Shown: positions 24,331 through 33,607 of the stretch, piece by piece | Layout: each line of letters begins with the position of its first letter | Position numbering within the stretch: the first letter of the stretch is position 1 | Assembly (NCBI RefSeq): GCF_023017105.1 | Contig: NZ_JALKEV010000017.1 | Location: 53,109 to 117,108, forward strand | Length of the DNA stretch: 64,000 nucleotides | Direction of reading: 5' to 3' | Source: Halalkalibacter sp. APA_J-10(15) | GTDB lineage: Bacteria > Bacillota > Bacilli > Bacillales > Bacillaceae_D | Made by a program: the position numbers and the translations under genes | Notes under the pieces: generated by a model | What the model was told of the DNA's origin: nothing | Seen by the model: only the letters and a program-made list of their open reading frames with translations | The model's database searches: none

Positions 24331-25239
24331 GTGAACAGCTGGTTGATGATCATCATGTTGATTTTTCTACTCATTATAAGTACTGGGACGCTTCTGCTTC
24401 TCCTCTTTGATATGAAAAGAATGACGAAGCAATTAGATGAGATCATCGGAAATTTCGGTACAAATGAATTGGTCCGCACAAATACGCATAGTAAAATCCT
24501 GATTCAATTCATTACGAAAATCAACCAGCTCATTTATTTATTCAAGCAAGATCAGCAGAATATGGTGAAGAAAGAGAAAGAACTGAAGGAAGAAGTGACC
24601 AACCTATCCCATGATTTGCGAACACCTTTGACATCCATTAAAGGCTTTTCCGAATTATTAACGGACCCATCTATATCTGGGGAAGAAAGGAAAGAGTTTC
24701 TAAGCATCATTCAAAAGAAAATTGACCATCTCACAATGATGGCTGATGGATTCTATGAACTATCCCAAATCGAATCCTCCGACAAGCCATTCACTTTAGA
24801 GCAACAGTTGTTAGATAAAATCGTCGTGGAAGCGATGCTGTTGTTCTACAATGACTTTGAAAAAAATCAATTAAACGTCCATATGGATGAAATGACAGTA
24901 TCACCTATTTTAGCCGACAAGAAGGCAACCAATCGAATCGTAACCAACATTATTCAAAATGCATTACGGTATGCCAAAAGCTATGTCACGATTAACTTGG
25001 TAGAAGAAGAAACGTATTACAGGTTAAGAGTCGTAAATGATATAGGCCCATTTGATCATACCGAGCTTAATCGAATTTTTGACCGATCCTTTCGATTAGA
25101 TCCTAGCCGAAGTGGTGGGCAGCTTGGATTAGGTCTCCATATTGTTCAACAACTAATAAACAAACAAGAAGGGCAAGTAGCTGCCGACGTTCATGATCAT
25201 AAATTTATGATCGATGTATGGTTTAAAAAATGGGATTAA
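24331..25239 (+). CDS. Sensor histidine kinase
   Basis: 302 residues: one or two N-terminal membrane helices (about 3-27) with almost no extracellular part, a HisKA domain with phospho-acceptor H94 in LSHDLRTPLTS, N-box NIIQNALRYA and G-box GGQLGLGLHIVQQL. Intramembrane-sensing kinases of this design usually detect peptides through their partner ABC transporter. The start is GTG. It is the last gene of the regulator-ATPase-permease-kinase operon. Confidence 0.85.
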   Translation: MNSWLMIIMLIFLLIISTGTLLLLLFDMKRMTKQLDEIIGNFGTNELVRTNTHSKILIQFITKINQLIYLFKQDQQNMVKKEKELKEEVTNLSHDLRTPLTSIKGFSELLTDPSISGEERKEFLSIIQKKIDHLTMMADGFYELSQIESSDKPFTLEQQLLDKIVVEAMLLFYNDFEKNQLNVHMDEMTVSPILADKKATNRIVTNIIQNALRYAKSYVTINLVEEETYYRLRVVNDIGPFDHTELNRIFDRSFRLDPSRSGGQLGLGLHIVQQLINKQEGQVAADVHDHKFMIDVWFKKWD

Positions 25240-25580
25240 GTTGGATGGAATCCTCCTTCCTCTATTCCCTTCATTCTGCTCAATTTCTTTCCTTTACGGT
25301 TCCTCGTTCCGCTATTTTGCCTTTTTTCCTGCTCAACAGACTCTTTTCTAACCAATAGCGGAACGTTGAGTACATTTTCGCGCTCTCTCTTCTAATTTCA
25401 GCTCTTTAGCGGAAGGAGGATTCCCTTTTCCCTTCTTTCCGCCCGAGCGGTCCCCCTTTCCCCTACATCGGGATTGCTGTAACAAACTTTCCTTCTTGTG
25501 TGATTCTCCCCATTAATCAAAAGAAGAGCTCGCTCTTCACAACAATCCCGCCGCTCTCCCTTCAGCACGGCGGGATTGTA
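25240..25580. other. Intergenic region between convergent operons, several hairpins
   Basis: Pyrimidine-rich on the plus strand. TTCCGCTATT (25307-25316) is complementary to AATAGCGGAA (25354-25363), a long-loop stem after the kinase gene. GAAGAGC/GCTCTTC near 25522-25538 and the strong stem at 25542-25579 lie at the end of the opposing operon. Confidence 0.5.
25519..25579 (-). terminator. Double hairpin at the end of the PadR operon
   Basis: ACAATCCCGCCG (25542-25553) pairs perfectly with CGGCGGGATTGT (25568-25579). Further along the minus strand a second stem GAAGAGC/GCTCTTC is followed by TTTTG, which makes a plausible terminator. Confidence 0.65.
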
Positions 25581-26084
25581 TTATTGGTGACGGTTTTCCA
25601 CCCTTGTGATCCAATTCAGATCTGCCTCTAGATGTAACAGTGTTCCTGTAACTAACAGATACCTGTCCTCATCACCATTGACAAGAAGCTCCGTTTTCAA
25701 CCTGGATAGCTCCATCGTTTCCTTAATGATGAGTGCTTTTTGTTGATCAAGCATCTGCTTCTCTTCTTTGAAATGAATCTTTCTCGCACAGCTCCATTTA
25801 AAGAAGAAATCCTCTTTTACCGAATGATAGGGGACTGGATCTAGCAGCCATTTCTCAAGTGACTCCATTCCTTTTACCTCAATGGCATACCGTTTACGCT
25901 CCTTGTCGTCTGTTCCTGCTGAAGTGACCATCCCATCGCGCGTCAATCTATCCAGTGTTGTATAGATTTGTCCTGGATTGATTTTCCCTTTCAACCCGAT
26001 CAATGAGTCAACCCCCACCTTTAAATCGTAACCATGATTTATTCCATTATATAAGATCGTTAAAATTCCGTATTTTACCGACAT
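25581..26084 (-). CDS. PadR-family transcription regulator
   Basis: 167 residues from ATG 26084: PadR winged HTH (GILTILYNGINHGYDLKVGV ... GQIYTTLDRLTRDGMV) with the C-terminal dimerisation region of the Vir_act_alpha_C type. The preceding permease gene's stop lies only four bases upstream and its last codons (AAAGAAGGG) supply the ribosome site, so translation is coupled. It probably represses its own operon through the palindrome at 29317-29337 in response to a toxic ligand. Confidence 0.85.
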   Translation of the reverse strand: MSVKYGILTILYNGINHGYDLKVGVDSLIGLKGKINPGQIYTTLDRLTRDGMVTSAGTDDKERKRYAIEVKGMESLEKWLLDPVPYHSVKEDFFFKWSCARKIHFKEEKQMLDQQKALIIKETMELSRLKTELLVNGDEDRYLLVTGTLLHLEADLNWITRVENRHQ

Positions 26085-26088
26085 GATC

Positions 26089-28554
26089 TTACCCTTCTTT
26101 AAGTGATGATTGCAGCTTAATGTTTGAAGCATGGCTCGCAGCTGACCAGGATGCAAGTTGACTGAAGACCAAACCGGTCATGACTGCAATGAGCACATAG
26201 CTCACTGGAATATGGAAGATGAGAAACCCTTCCATTAAATCAGAACGACTAGCAGTGAAAATGAGGAGAACCCCAGTCATAACGCCTCCAACAACACCCG
26301 TGATCCCGATAAGTAATCCTTCTGCAAGGATCATCCGTTTCACCTGAGACACCGTAAAGCCAATCGCTCTCATTGTGCTTATCTCAGATGTGCGTTCCAC
26401 GGTGTTCATTAGGATCGTATTCGCAGTTCCAATACTGGCTAGGCCAATCATCATGATCATGAGAACATATATGAGACTATACATTTCTGATATGGCTGAG
26501 GTAGTAGATCGTATCTCATCTTCTACCGTTTCCACACCGGAGAGATGATGCCCGAAATCATCCCAAACCCTTGGAGGAAACGAATGACTCCCTTCTTCTA
26601 ACGTGAGAAGCAAATCAAAGCTACCTTCCCATCCGAAAGCCTCGTCCATATGACCTTCCTCCATGAATGCAACGTACCCTGAATAGTGAGAGGTTGTTAC
26701 ATTCCCTATAACCTCTAGCTCCTGTTTGCCGTCTGGAGTATTCATTACGATACTTTCACCGATTTCCCCTCCCCACTCATCAAAAGCACGATTTCCAAGT
26801 AGCACAGACGGCTGTTCGACAAGCTTATTGTTTAACGTATAATCTGGATGATCATACAAGGAAGCATTCCCCGAGCTGACCGACAAAACGGAAAACTGCC
26901 TGTGATCGCCATTAACCGTTTTCCACGTAATCGGTGTCGCTTCCGCTAGCTTATGAACCTCCTTGACCTCCTCATATGCTTCTAGCGCTGAGATATTCTC
27001 TGCGCTCCATGGCGATTCTGAGGAAATTCTTACGTCACCACCATATGTACTTCGGATTTCCCTTTCGTACCCGTCAGGCGCTGAATCTACTGCTGCACCG
27101 AGCAGAAGAATCACGGCAATACCCACTGCCAAAATGGCCGATGTATTCGCATTACGCCCAATTTGATTTTGGAGGTTTTGCACAGCTAAAGTACCTCCAA
27201 ATCCAAATACATGCGTTAGAACCGGCCTAAAAAGATGCGAAATCACGGTTAGTACAAATGGAAACAAAAGAATGACACCGGCCAAAATAGCGATATAAGA
27301 AATCGGATAATCCACAAACACAAAGACGAGAAGCGCTAAACCAACTCCAAAACGAAGTGGGCTTTTGTTAGAATAGATTCCCTTGCTAGTTTCTCCTTTT
27401 AATGTGAGCAAAATCGACGTTTTCCCAGCATGATAAATCGGAACAAGTGAAAAGAGAATCGGAAAGACGAACCCTGCTGTAGCTGAGATCATGGCCGGGA
27501 TTGCCCAATTCAATGAGTATACCATATCAAAGGCAAACACGCTTAGAAGAGCCATCATAAAAAGGTCTCCGATCCAAACGCCAAACGGGACTCCGATCCC
27601 CACCGCAATGGTAGCTAAAAGCAGTACTTCTATAAGAACTAGCTTGGAAACGGAAGTCTGAAGATACCCAAGACTCTTCATAATAGCAAATTCCTTTTGC
27701 CTTTCGATCACACTTGTGTAGATCATATTGAAAACAATAAAACCGCTGATTATAATCGCAAGAGCCGCAATTAAATAGAAAAATGTATACAACCCGTTAA
27801 TGTCGTTACTCTGACGATCATCGGCCACGACAGGCTGAATAAATGTTGAAGATCCTTGAAACTGCTCCTGAAGATTGAGGAAAAGCTCCTCTCCATCCCC
27901 TTCCGTCTGAAAGCGCATATAAGAGATTTCTCCATTCAAACCAGTCCATTCCTGCAGGACATCAAGGGGGACCATCACTCGAAATCCTGCTGACTGTGCT
28001 CCTTCCCAATCGGATGGGCTAGCCAAAATCTGTACATATTCCACGATTGCTGAAACCTCAAGCTCCCCTAACTCTGCAAAACGTACAGAGTCTCCAACTC
28101 CCTTTCCAAGCAAACGCGCGACTGGTTCTGGTAAAATAACACCTTCATCCTCCAAGCTACCCTCTGCAACAGGAAGCTTTAAAAGCGAGCTAGAAAAATC
28201 ACTCACTCCTGTGATACGTACTGAGCGCTCATTTCTCGGTCGCTCTTCCTCCAGCTCAAAAAAGGCCTGTTTATCGAGGACATGAAGGGTTTCATTAACT
28301 TCTGAGTGAACAGCCACCTCCTCTGCCGTATTTTCTGAAAATGTATGATCATCGCTAAGAATCCAGTAATCCGCATCAGCTACATACATCTGCTCATAAT
28401 ACGTAAACACATCTTCGGTTGTCTTATCAGCGACAAGCATGGCGGTCATAACCGCAACTCCCATTACCATTGCCGCAAGTGTAAAGAAAAACCTCTTTTT
28501 TCTCCGAGTACTATTACGCCATGAAATTCGCCAAATATTCAGCATAATCGTCAT
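26089..28554 (-). CDS. FtsX-like ABC permease (two FtsX domains)
   Basis: 821 residues. An N-terminal helix and large extracellular segment (about 45-255) are followed by FtsX core 1 (about 260-430), a second extracellular segment (about 500-690) and FtsX core 2 (about 695-810) with MNTVERTSEISTMRAIGFTV. This is the MacB/YknZ-like design in duplicate, typical of systems extruding lipids, lipoproteins or antibiotics. Its start overlaps the ATPase gene by 41 bp. Substrate unknown. Confidence 0.85.
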   Translation of the reverse strand: MTIMLNIWRISWRNSTRRKKRFFFTLAAMVMGVAVMTAMLVADKTTEDVFTYYEQMYVADADYWILSDDHTFSENTAEEVAVHSEVNETLHVLDKQAFFELEEERPRNERSVRITGVSDFSSSLLKLPVAEGSLEDEGVILPEPVARLLGKGVGDSVRFAELGELEVSAIVEYVQILASPSDWEGAQSAGFRVMVPLDVLQEWTGLNGEISYMRFQTEGDGEELFLNLQEQFQGSSTFIQPVVADDRQSNDINGLYTFFYLIAALAIIISGFIVFNMIYTSVIERQKEFAIMKSLGYLQTSVSKLVLIEVLLLATIAVGIGVPFGVWIGDLFMMALLSVFAFDMVYSLNWAIPAMISATAGFVFPILFSLVPIYHAGKTSILLTLKGETSKGIYSNKSPLRFGVGLALLVFVFVDYPISYIAILAGVILLFPFVLTVISHLFRPVLTHVFGFGGTLAVQNLQNQIGRNANTSAILAVGIAVILLLGAAVDSAPDGYEREIRSTYGGDVRISSESPWSAENISALEAYEEVKEVHKLAEATPITWKTVNGDHRQFSVLSVSSGNASLYDHPDYTLNNKLVEQPSVLLGNRAFDEWGGEIGESIVMNTPDGKQELEVIGNVTTSHYSGYVAFMEEGHMDEAFGWEGSFDLLLTLEEGSHSFPPRVWDDFGHHLSGVETVEDEIRSTTSAISEMYSLIYVLMIMMIGLASIGTANTILMNTVERTSEISTMRAIGFTVSQVKRMILAEGLLIGITGVVGGVMTGVLLIFTASRSDLMEGFLIFHIPVSYVLIAVMTGLVFSQLASWSAASHASNIKLQSSLKEG

Positions 28555-29236
28555 CCTTTCTCGAAATGATCCGCTCTACCTTACCGTCTTTAAACAGAAC
28601 GATACGATCAGCAAATCCAGCTGCAAAAATATCATGAGTCACCATCACAATTGTTTGATGGTCATTTCGATGAAAAGAAACCATTAATGCCAAAATTTCC
28701 TCTGCTTTCGCCCGATCCAAATTACCAGTCGGTTCATCCGCTAGCAAAACCCCAGGATTGTTTGCAAGAGCTCGCGCCATTGCGACACGTTGCTGCTGTC
28801 CACCACTAAGGAGATTTACCCTCTTTTTTTCAAGCCCCGTCAGCCCAACTGCCTTAATCAAGCCATTGATTTTTTTCTGATCACTAGGCTTCAATGTCCC
28901 ATCTGCATGGATTGGAAATGCGATATTTTCCTCCACACTCAGGTTTTGAAGCAGCTGATAATTTTGAAAAACAAATCCAACATTTCTTCTACGGAAAATC
29001 GTTCTATCCTTTTCTCTCATCTTTTCAATACGCTCATCACCAATTTCGATCGTGCCTTCATCTGGTATATCAAGCCCGCCAAGAAGCTGAAGAAGGGTAC
29101 TTTTTCCTGAACCACTAGGCCCCATAACAGCTACAAACTCCCCCTGCTCGATGTCAAGATCTACCCCTTTCAACACTTGGGATTGTTCAGCCCCTTGAGA
29201 AAAACTCTTCGTTACGTTCTGTACATGAATCATCAA
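28514..29236 (-). CDS. ABC transporter ATP-binding protein (LolD/MacB-like)
   Basis: 240 residues with Walker A GPSGSGKST (about 39-47), signature LLSGGQQQRVAMARAL, Walker B VLLADEP and switch VTHD. It belongs to the MacB/LolD branch that pairs with FtsX-type permeases. It is the first gene of the ATPase-permease-PadR operon. Confidence 0.9.
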   Translation of the reverse strand: MMIHVQNVTKSFSQGAEQSQVLKGVDLDIEQGEFVAVMGPSGSGKSTLLQLLGGLDIPDEGTIEIGDERIEKMREKDRTIFRRRNVGFVFQNYQLLQNLSVEENIAFPIHADGTLKPSDQKKINGLIKAVGLTGLEKKRVNLLSGGQQQRVAMARALANNPGVLLADEPTGNLDRAKAEEILALMVSFHRNDHQTIVMVTHDIFAAGFADRIVLFKDGKVERIISRKDDDYAEYLANFMA

Positions 29237-29316
29237 ACCCCTCCACTCTCTTTACATACAAAGTATATATAAAAATATTAAACTAATGATGTATTTAAAG
29301 GAATTAAACACATCAC

Positions 29317-29337
29317 TATATATACTTAGTATATATA
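29317..29337. promoter_or_regulatory. Perfect palindrome, probable PadR operator
   Basis: A 21-bp perfect palindrome: TATATATACT, a central T, and AGTATATATA. A related half AAGTATATAT is at 29261-29270, nearer the ATPase start. Position upstream of the PadR-containing operon suggests autoregulation. Confidence 0.55.
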
Positions 29338-29451
29338 AAATTTATAGTTTGTAAATAGAAAAAGACGGTCCATAAAAAGTTTTGTGTCTTTAGCTTTCTT
29401 ACAAAACCTCATCAGCTCTCCTCTACTCAATCAAGAAATTTTATTGGTTTA

Positions 29452-29505
29452 TAGACACCTTTGCAAGAAACGTTTATAATTAGTAAATGAATGTTCACTT
29501 ACTAA
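29452..29505 (+). promoter_or_regulatory. Promoter and probable TetR operator
   Basis: TAGACA (29452-29457) and TATAAT (29475-29480) are 17 bp apart. A 26-bp imperfect palindrome overlaps the -10 and start region (29480-29505): TTAGTAA, TGAA, TTCA, TTACTAA. It lies just before the TetR gene, the usual place for autorepression. Confidence 0.7.
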
Positions 29506-29523
29506 TAAAGGTGTGGTGTACTT

Positions 29524-30099
29524 ATGGCAAGACCTCGTGAGTTTGCAAACGAAACGATCTTTTATGCTGTTTATCAAGCTCTTTGTAAAAAAGGAATGTC
29601 AAAATTAACAATAAATGATATTTCAAATGAAGGTACTATTTCACCCGCGGGTTTATTAAAAAGGTTTGGATCTAAGAAAGGTATTCTCTTAGCTTATAGT
29701 GAGTTTGTCGTCGAATTAACAAAGAAAAGCTTTGATGAGTCACACAAAGAAGATTCATCCATACATGCTTTAAAAAAAATATATAAAAAAGCAATGAAAT
29801 TAGCAGATGATCCAATTTCTTTAGCCAATCACACTTCCTTTTACTTAGAAAGTACATCTGATCCTGATTTACTAAAAATATCTAAGAAAAGGCTAGATAT
29901 TCTTGATAAAGGAACACAAAGCCTTTTAAATCAAGCTATTTGTCAAGGCGAGATGAAGGAATGTGATGTAAACCTTATTAGCACGGTCTTACAATCTTCT
30001 GTCGGAGGTGCCATGTTAATTTGGATAAGAAACCCCGAAAGAACAATAGAAGCATTAATAGACGATTGCTTTAGTGTGATTCTTAAACCCTATACTTAG
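29524..30099 (+). CDS. TetR-family transcription regulator
   Basis: 191 residues: N-terminal HTH (about 8-55; LTINDISNEGTISPAGLLKR) and a helical ligand domain. AAAGGTGTGG is the ribosome site. It is followed 11 bases later by an alpha/beta hydrolase gene, so the two form an operon; the hydrolase probably acts on the compound sensed by this repressor. Confidence 0.85.
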   Translation: MARPREFANETIFYAVYQALCKKGMSKLTINDISNEGTISPAGLLKRFGSKKGILLAYSEFVVELTKKSFDESHKEDSSIHALKKIYKKAMKLADDPISLANHTSFYLESTSDPDLLKISKKRLDILDKGTQSLLNQAICQGEMKECDVNLISTVLQSSVGGAMLIWIRNPERTIEALIDDCFSVILKPYT

Positions 30100-30110
30100 G
30101 AGGGGCTAAA

Positions 30111-30881
30111 ATGCCTACAATAACTAGTAATAATGTGACCCTGTATTACGAAAATCAAGGGGAAGGAAAGCCGATTATTTTTACACACGGAGCATCCTGG
30201 AACCATAAGCAATGGCACCCACAAGTAAAGTTTTTTTCGAATCATTATCAAACGGTCGTCTGGGATGTAAGAGGTCATGGACAATCGAGCTTACCTGTAG
30301 GGAAAGTGGACTCTGAAGATTTCTCCAAAGACTTAATAACTCTACTAGACCATTTAAATATTGAAAAGGCGATACTTTGTGGTTTATCTATGGGTGGTCA
30401 CATTTCACTTCAAACAGCCATTCGTTATCCAGAAAGAGTGGAAGCATTAATATTAATTGGCACCCCTTTTACTAATTCTTTTAATTGGTATGAAAAATTA
30501 CTTGTTCCGATTAATCGTTTTTCCACCCGTTTAATACCGATGAAGGTTGCTGGAAGAATACAAGCCAATATGCTATCAAAATTCAACCCTCATAATAAAA
30601 ATTATATTGAGGAAGCCTTTAATATGATTGAGAAAAATAACTGGACTCGTGTTTGGGATGCTGTAACGAGAATGGAAAGCGGTACGGATTTAGTTAAAGT
30701 AAAGTGTCCAACTTTACTCTTACAAGGTGATCATGACACGATGATTATGAGACAACAGAAAGCCATGCTAGAAAAAATAACACATTCACAGCTGAAAATC
30801 ATTAAAGACGCACACCATGCAACCAATTTAGATAATCCTGAAGAGGTGAACAGAGTCATACAGGAATTTTTATCACAGTAA
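30111..30881 (+). CDS. Alpha/beta hydrolase
   Basis: 256 residues with FTHGASW (oxyanion), nucleophile elbow GLSMGG (S93), acid D209 and H236 in KDAHHATNLDNPE: a complete triad. Its closest look is the 3-oxoadipate enol-lactonase/haloperoxidase-like group. TAGGAGGGG is the ribosome site. It is cotranscribed with the TetR regulator. Compare the pseudoenzyme at 53304-54704, which keeps the fold but has lost all three triad residues. Confidence 0.85.
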   Translation: MPTITSNNVTLYYENQGEGKPIIFTHGASWNHKQWHPQVKFFSNHYQTVVWDVRGHGQSSLPVGKVDSEDFSKDLITLLDHLNIEKAILCGLSMGGHISLQTAIRYPERVEALILIGTPFTNSFNWYEKLLVPINRFSTRLIPMKVAGRIQANMLSKFNPHNKNYIEEAFNMIEKNNWTRVWDAVTRMESGTDLVKVKCPTLLLQGDHDTMIMRQQKAMLEKITHSQLKIIKDAHHATNLDNPEEVNRVIQEFLSQ

Positions 30882-30900
30882 GTCCGAATTATAAAAAAAT

Positions 30901-31023
30901 AGGCGCACCTTACCGGTAAGCATGGCAAAGAGCCGTAATATATCGATTTCCCATCGAAAATACGGCTATACTATGCAAAACGTCTTCATTCTTGAGATAT
31001 TATAATCTGATATCCAAGCGCCT
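30901..31023. ncRNA. Branched, riboswitch-like structured region between convergent genes
   Basis: A closing helix AGGCGC (30901-30906) / GCGCCT (31018-31023) encloses a palindrome CTTACCGGTAAG (30909-30920), a nested arm GCAT/ATGC, AGCCGTA/TACGGCT (30931-30937 and 30961-30967), CGAT/ATCG, and a hairpin GATAT/ATATC (about 30995-31014). Runs of T flank it on both strands (TTTTTA after GCGCC on plus; ATTTTTT after the closing helix on minus). It could be an elaborate bidirectional terminator or a small RNA. No known riboswitch consensus was recognised. Confidence 0.4.
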
Positions 31024-31117
31024 TTTTATAAGATTCTTATTCCTACTTTAGGTTCAGAAATACGTTTATATTTGCTCGAATGCTTTCCAACTTTCTAGCT
31101 ATTTCTGCTTAGAGTAT

Positions 31118-31762
31118 CTAAACATTCACACTTTCTCTAATCTCATCTTGTATTGCCCTTGTTTTATCTATTGCTTTTTTGATTCTTAATATAACAACAA
31201 AGGTAATCGCACTTCCTGAAAAAAAGAATAATAATCCCGGCATGAATAGCTGGATCATGACTAATCCACTTGTGGCAACAACAATAATCAAGGAATTCAC
31301 TGGGTACCCTATGACAAACAAGGTACTTGTTTTAAATAACTCCACAACACTAACTTTATTGTTGATATATAGCGGTATAATGATGATACTGATTAGCAAG
31401 TGAATCATTCCCATTGCCATTGTTAGTACACTATAGAACATAGGAAGACTATTTGCTTGAATAAAGGAATAATTAAACAGCAAAACAGCACCTACTATCG
31501 CTAACAACAGAAAGATCATATTCGTCTTAATAAAATGCTTACGATAAACATTCACAAAAAGACGTACGACAGAGAAACTATTATCTCCATCGATCCAGCG
31601 ACTAATGACCGCACTCATTGCCGCTGTAGAAGGACCAATGCCAAAAACACCTAAGCCTAGTAAAGTAAAGACGAGCCAAAGTACGTTTACCGTTGCTAAT
31701 CGTGATATCCAAGTAGCCAACAAATATAGCTTTTGAAGGATTGGTTGATTTTCCAAAAACAT
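31118..31762 (-). CDS. YesL-like DUF624 membrane protein
   Basis: 214 residues with five to six membrane segments and the DUF624 opening NVLWLVFTLLGLGVFGIGPS followed by TAAMSAVISRW. DUF624 proteins such as YesL accompany carbohydrate ABC importers; the exact role is unknown. It is the last gene of the GH2/sugar-importer operon, 21 bp after the permease gene. Confidence 0.85.
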   Translation of the reverse strand: MFLENQPILQKLYLLATWISRLATVNVLWLVFTLLGLGVFGIGPSTAAMSAVISRWIDGDNSFSVVRLFVNVYRKHFIKTNMIFLLLAIVGAVLLFNYSFIQANSLPMFYSVLTMAMGMIHLLISIIIIPLYINNKVSVVELFKTSTLFVIGYPVNSLIIVVATSGLVMIQLFMPGLLFFFSGSAITFVVILRIKKAIDKTRAIQDEIRESVNV

Positions 31763-31783
31763 AGAACACGTCCTCCTAACTAT

Positions 31784-32665
31784 TTACCCTTTTACTGAAC
31801 CACCGAGTTTAATACCCGCCATTATATGTTTTTGTAGGAAAACAAATAAAAGCAACGGAGGAATGAGTGCAACGATTGAAGCTGCAAATAACATACCAAA
31901 GTCGGTAAGACCTTGACGACCAGCGTCTAATGTATATAGTGCAAGCTGTAAAGGATACTTCTCTTGTGTACTTAAATAGATTAATGGACCCATAAAGTCA
32001 TTCCAGTTACTATTAAAGGTAAATACGCCAATTGTAACGATGACAGGCATACATAGAGGTACGATTATTTTTGTCAAAATTTTAAACGAGCTTGCCCCAT
32101 CCATATAAGCAGACTCATCTAAACTGCGTGGTATCCCCATAATAAACTGACGCATGAGAAAGATGTTAAATGCACTTCCGAATAAATTAGGCACAATTAA
32201 AGGCAAGTAGGTGTTCACCCAGCCTAAGCTTGAAAAAATTAAGAATTGTGGAATTAAAGTGACTTGTGGCGGAATCATCATCGTTGCTAATACGAAAATA
32301 AACACCTTCTGATTCCACGGATGTCTAAATCGAGCAAACCCGTATGCAACAATTAATGACGAGATGATGGTAAACACCATATTAAAGCCAACCAAAATGA
32401 AACTATTAAAAGCATACTTAAAAAATGGAAACTTCTCTAATAGATTGGTGTAGTTTTCCCAATGAAAGGTCGATGGGATCCACTCAATCGGCACAGTGAA
32501 AATTCTACCTGAGGGCTTCAATGAACCCGATATTGTCCATACTATTGGAATTAAGAACGCAATGGTTAGCCCAATCAAAAAGGCATACTTTATAGCGAGT
32601 AGTAACTTTTCTTTTGGAGACAATGCCCAAACTTCTCTAAATCTTTTTATTTGTTTGTTATTCAT
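31784..32665 (-). CDS. Carbohydrate ABC transporter permease (MalG-like)
   Basis: 293 residues with six membrane segments and the EAA loop DESAYMDGASSFKILTKIIV followed by PLCMPV. This is the CUT1 inner-membrane subunit that pairs with the MalF-like protein encoded just upstream; the two genes overlap by 8 bp. It imports an oligosaccharide, probably the substrate of the GH2 enzyme in the same operon. No ATPase gene is present, so a shared MsmX-type ATPase is likely. Confidence 0.9.
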   Translation of the reverse strand: MNNKQIKRFREVWALSPKEKLLLAIKYAFLIGLTIAFLIPIVWTISGSLKPSGRIFTVPIEWIPSTFHWENYTNLLEKFPFFKYAFNSFILVGFNMVFTIISSLIVAYGFARFRHPWNQKVFIFVLATMMIPPQVTLIPQFLIFSSLGWVNTYLPLIVPNLFGSAFNIFLMRQFIMGIPRSLDESAYMDGASSFKILTKIIVPLCMPVIVTIGVFTFNSNWNDFMGPLIYLSTQEKYPLQLALYTLDAGRQGLTDFGMLFAASIVALIPPLLLFVFLQKHIMAGIKLGGSVKG

Positions 32666-33533
32666 AATGCACCCACTTCTTTCCTAAGGCCAATTGTATG
32701 AGTGTAAAGAACATGATCACCACAAACATGACCCACGCTAAGGCAGAAGCATAACCCATACGATAGTTTTCAAATGCATTACTGTACAAATGAACCATTA
32801 AGGTATCGGTCCATAGTCGATCAGCTCCAGGTAAAATCATCGGCTCATTAAACATTTGAAACGTACCAATCATCCCCATTGTTAACAAAAAGAATAGTGC
32901 GGGGCTTATTTGAGGAATCACCACAGAGAAGAACTTTCTAATGGCTGATGCGCCATCAATATCTGCCGCCTCAAGCTGATCCTGTGGTACACTAGCAAGA
33001 GCAGGTAGCAAAATTAACATACTCCCGCCTACACCCCAAAGCTGGGTTAAAATAATCGCAGGCTTTGCCCAATTTTGATCACTTAGCCAACCAGGTCCCT
33101 CAATACCAATTGTTGCTAACACCGCATTAATGACCCCAACATTCTCTCCTTGAAACCCTGGTGCGAGCATGTAGTTCCACAAAATTAAGATGGCAACGCC
33201 ACCAAAGATAGATGGCAAGTAAAAGGTTGTTCTAAAAAATGAGATCGCGGGGATGTTCCGATATAGCACGAGCGACACAATCAATGATGCCGCTACAGTG
33301 ATTGGAACTCCTATAAACACATAGTATAGTGTGTTTCCCAAAAAGGCCCAAAATCGTTCATTTTGAAATAAGTTTATATAATTGGCGATACCAATCCATT
33401 CAGCAGGCGTTAATACATCGTACCGTGTAAAGCTTAGATAAATGGATGCGATCATAGGTCCAATTGTGAAAAGGCTAAAGCCAATGATAAAAGGGGAAAT
33501 ATATAACCAGAATTTCTTCTTTTCATTGTTCAT
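32658..33533 (-). CDS. Carbohydrate ABC transporter permease (MalF-like)
   Basis: 291 residues with six membrane segments and an EAA loop QLEAADIDGASAIRKFFSVV. It is the first permease of the CUT1 importer and starts after an intergenic hairpin that separates it from the solute-binding protein gene. Partner: 31784-32665. Confidence 0.9.
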   Translation of the reverse strand: MNNEKKKFWLYISPFIIGFSLFTIGPMIASIYLSFTRYDVLTPAEWIGIANYINLFQNERFWAFLGNTLYYVFIGVPITVAASLIVSLVLYRNIPAISFFRTTFYLPSIFGGVAILILWNYMLAPGFQGENVGVINAVLATIGIEGPGWLSDQNWAKPAIILTQLWGVGGSMLILLPALASVPQDQLEAADIDGASAIRKFFSVVIPQISPALFFLLTMGMIGTFQMFNEPMILPGADRLWTDTLMVHLYSNAFENYRMGYASALAWVMFVVIMFFTLIQLALGKKWVHYE

Positions 33534-33561
33534 AGTAAAAACCCTTTCTTATACAATTTAA

Positions 33562-33594
33562 CTAAATATAGAGGGGGATACCCTCTATATTTAG
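33562..33594 (-). other. Stem-loop between binding-protein and permease genes
   Basis: A perfect 14-bp stem CTAAATATAGAGGG / CCCTCTATATTTAG (33562-33575 and 33581-33594). On the minus strand it is followed by TTAAATTG rather than a T-run, so it probably acts as a partial terminator or mRNA 3'-end stabiliser, allowing more binding protein than permease to be made. Confidence 0.7.
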
Positions 33595-33607
33595 CCTTTT
33601 TCACTCT

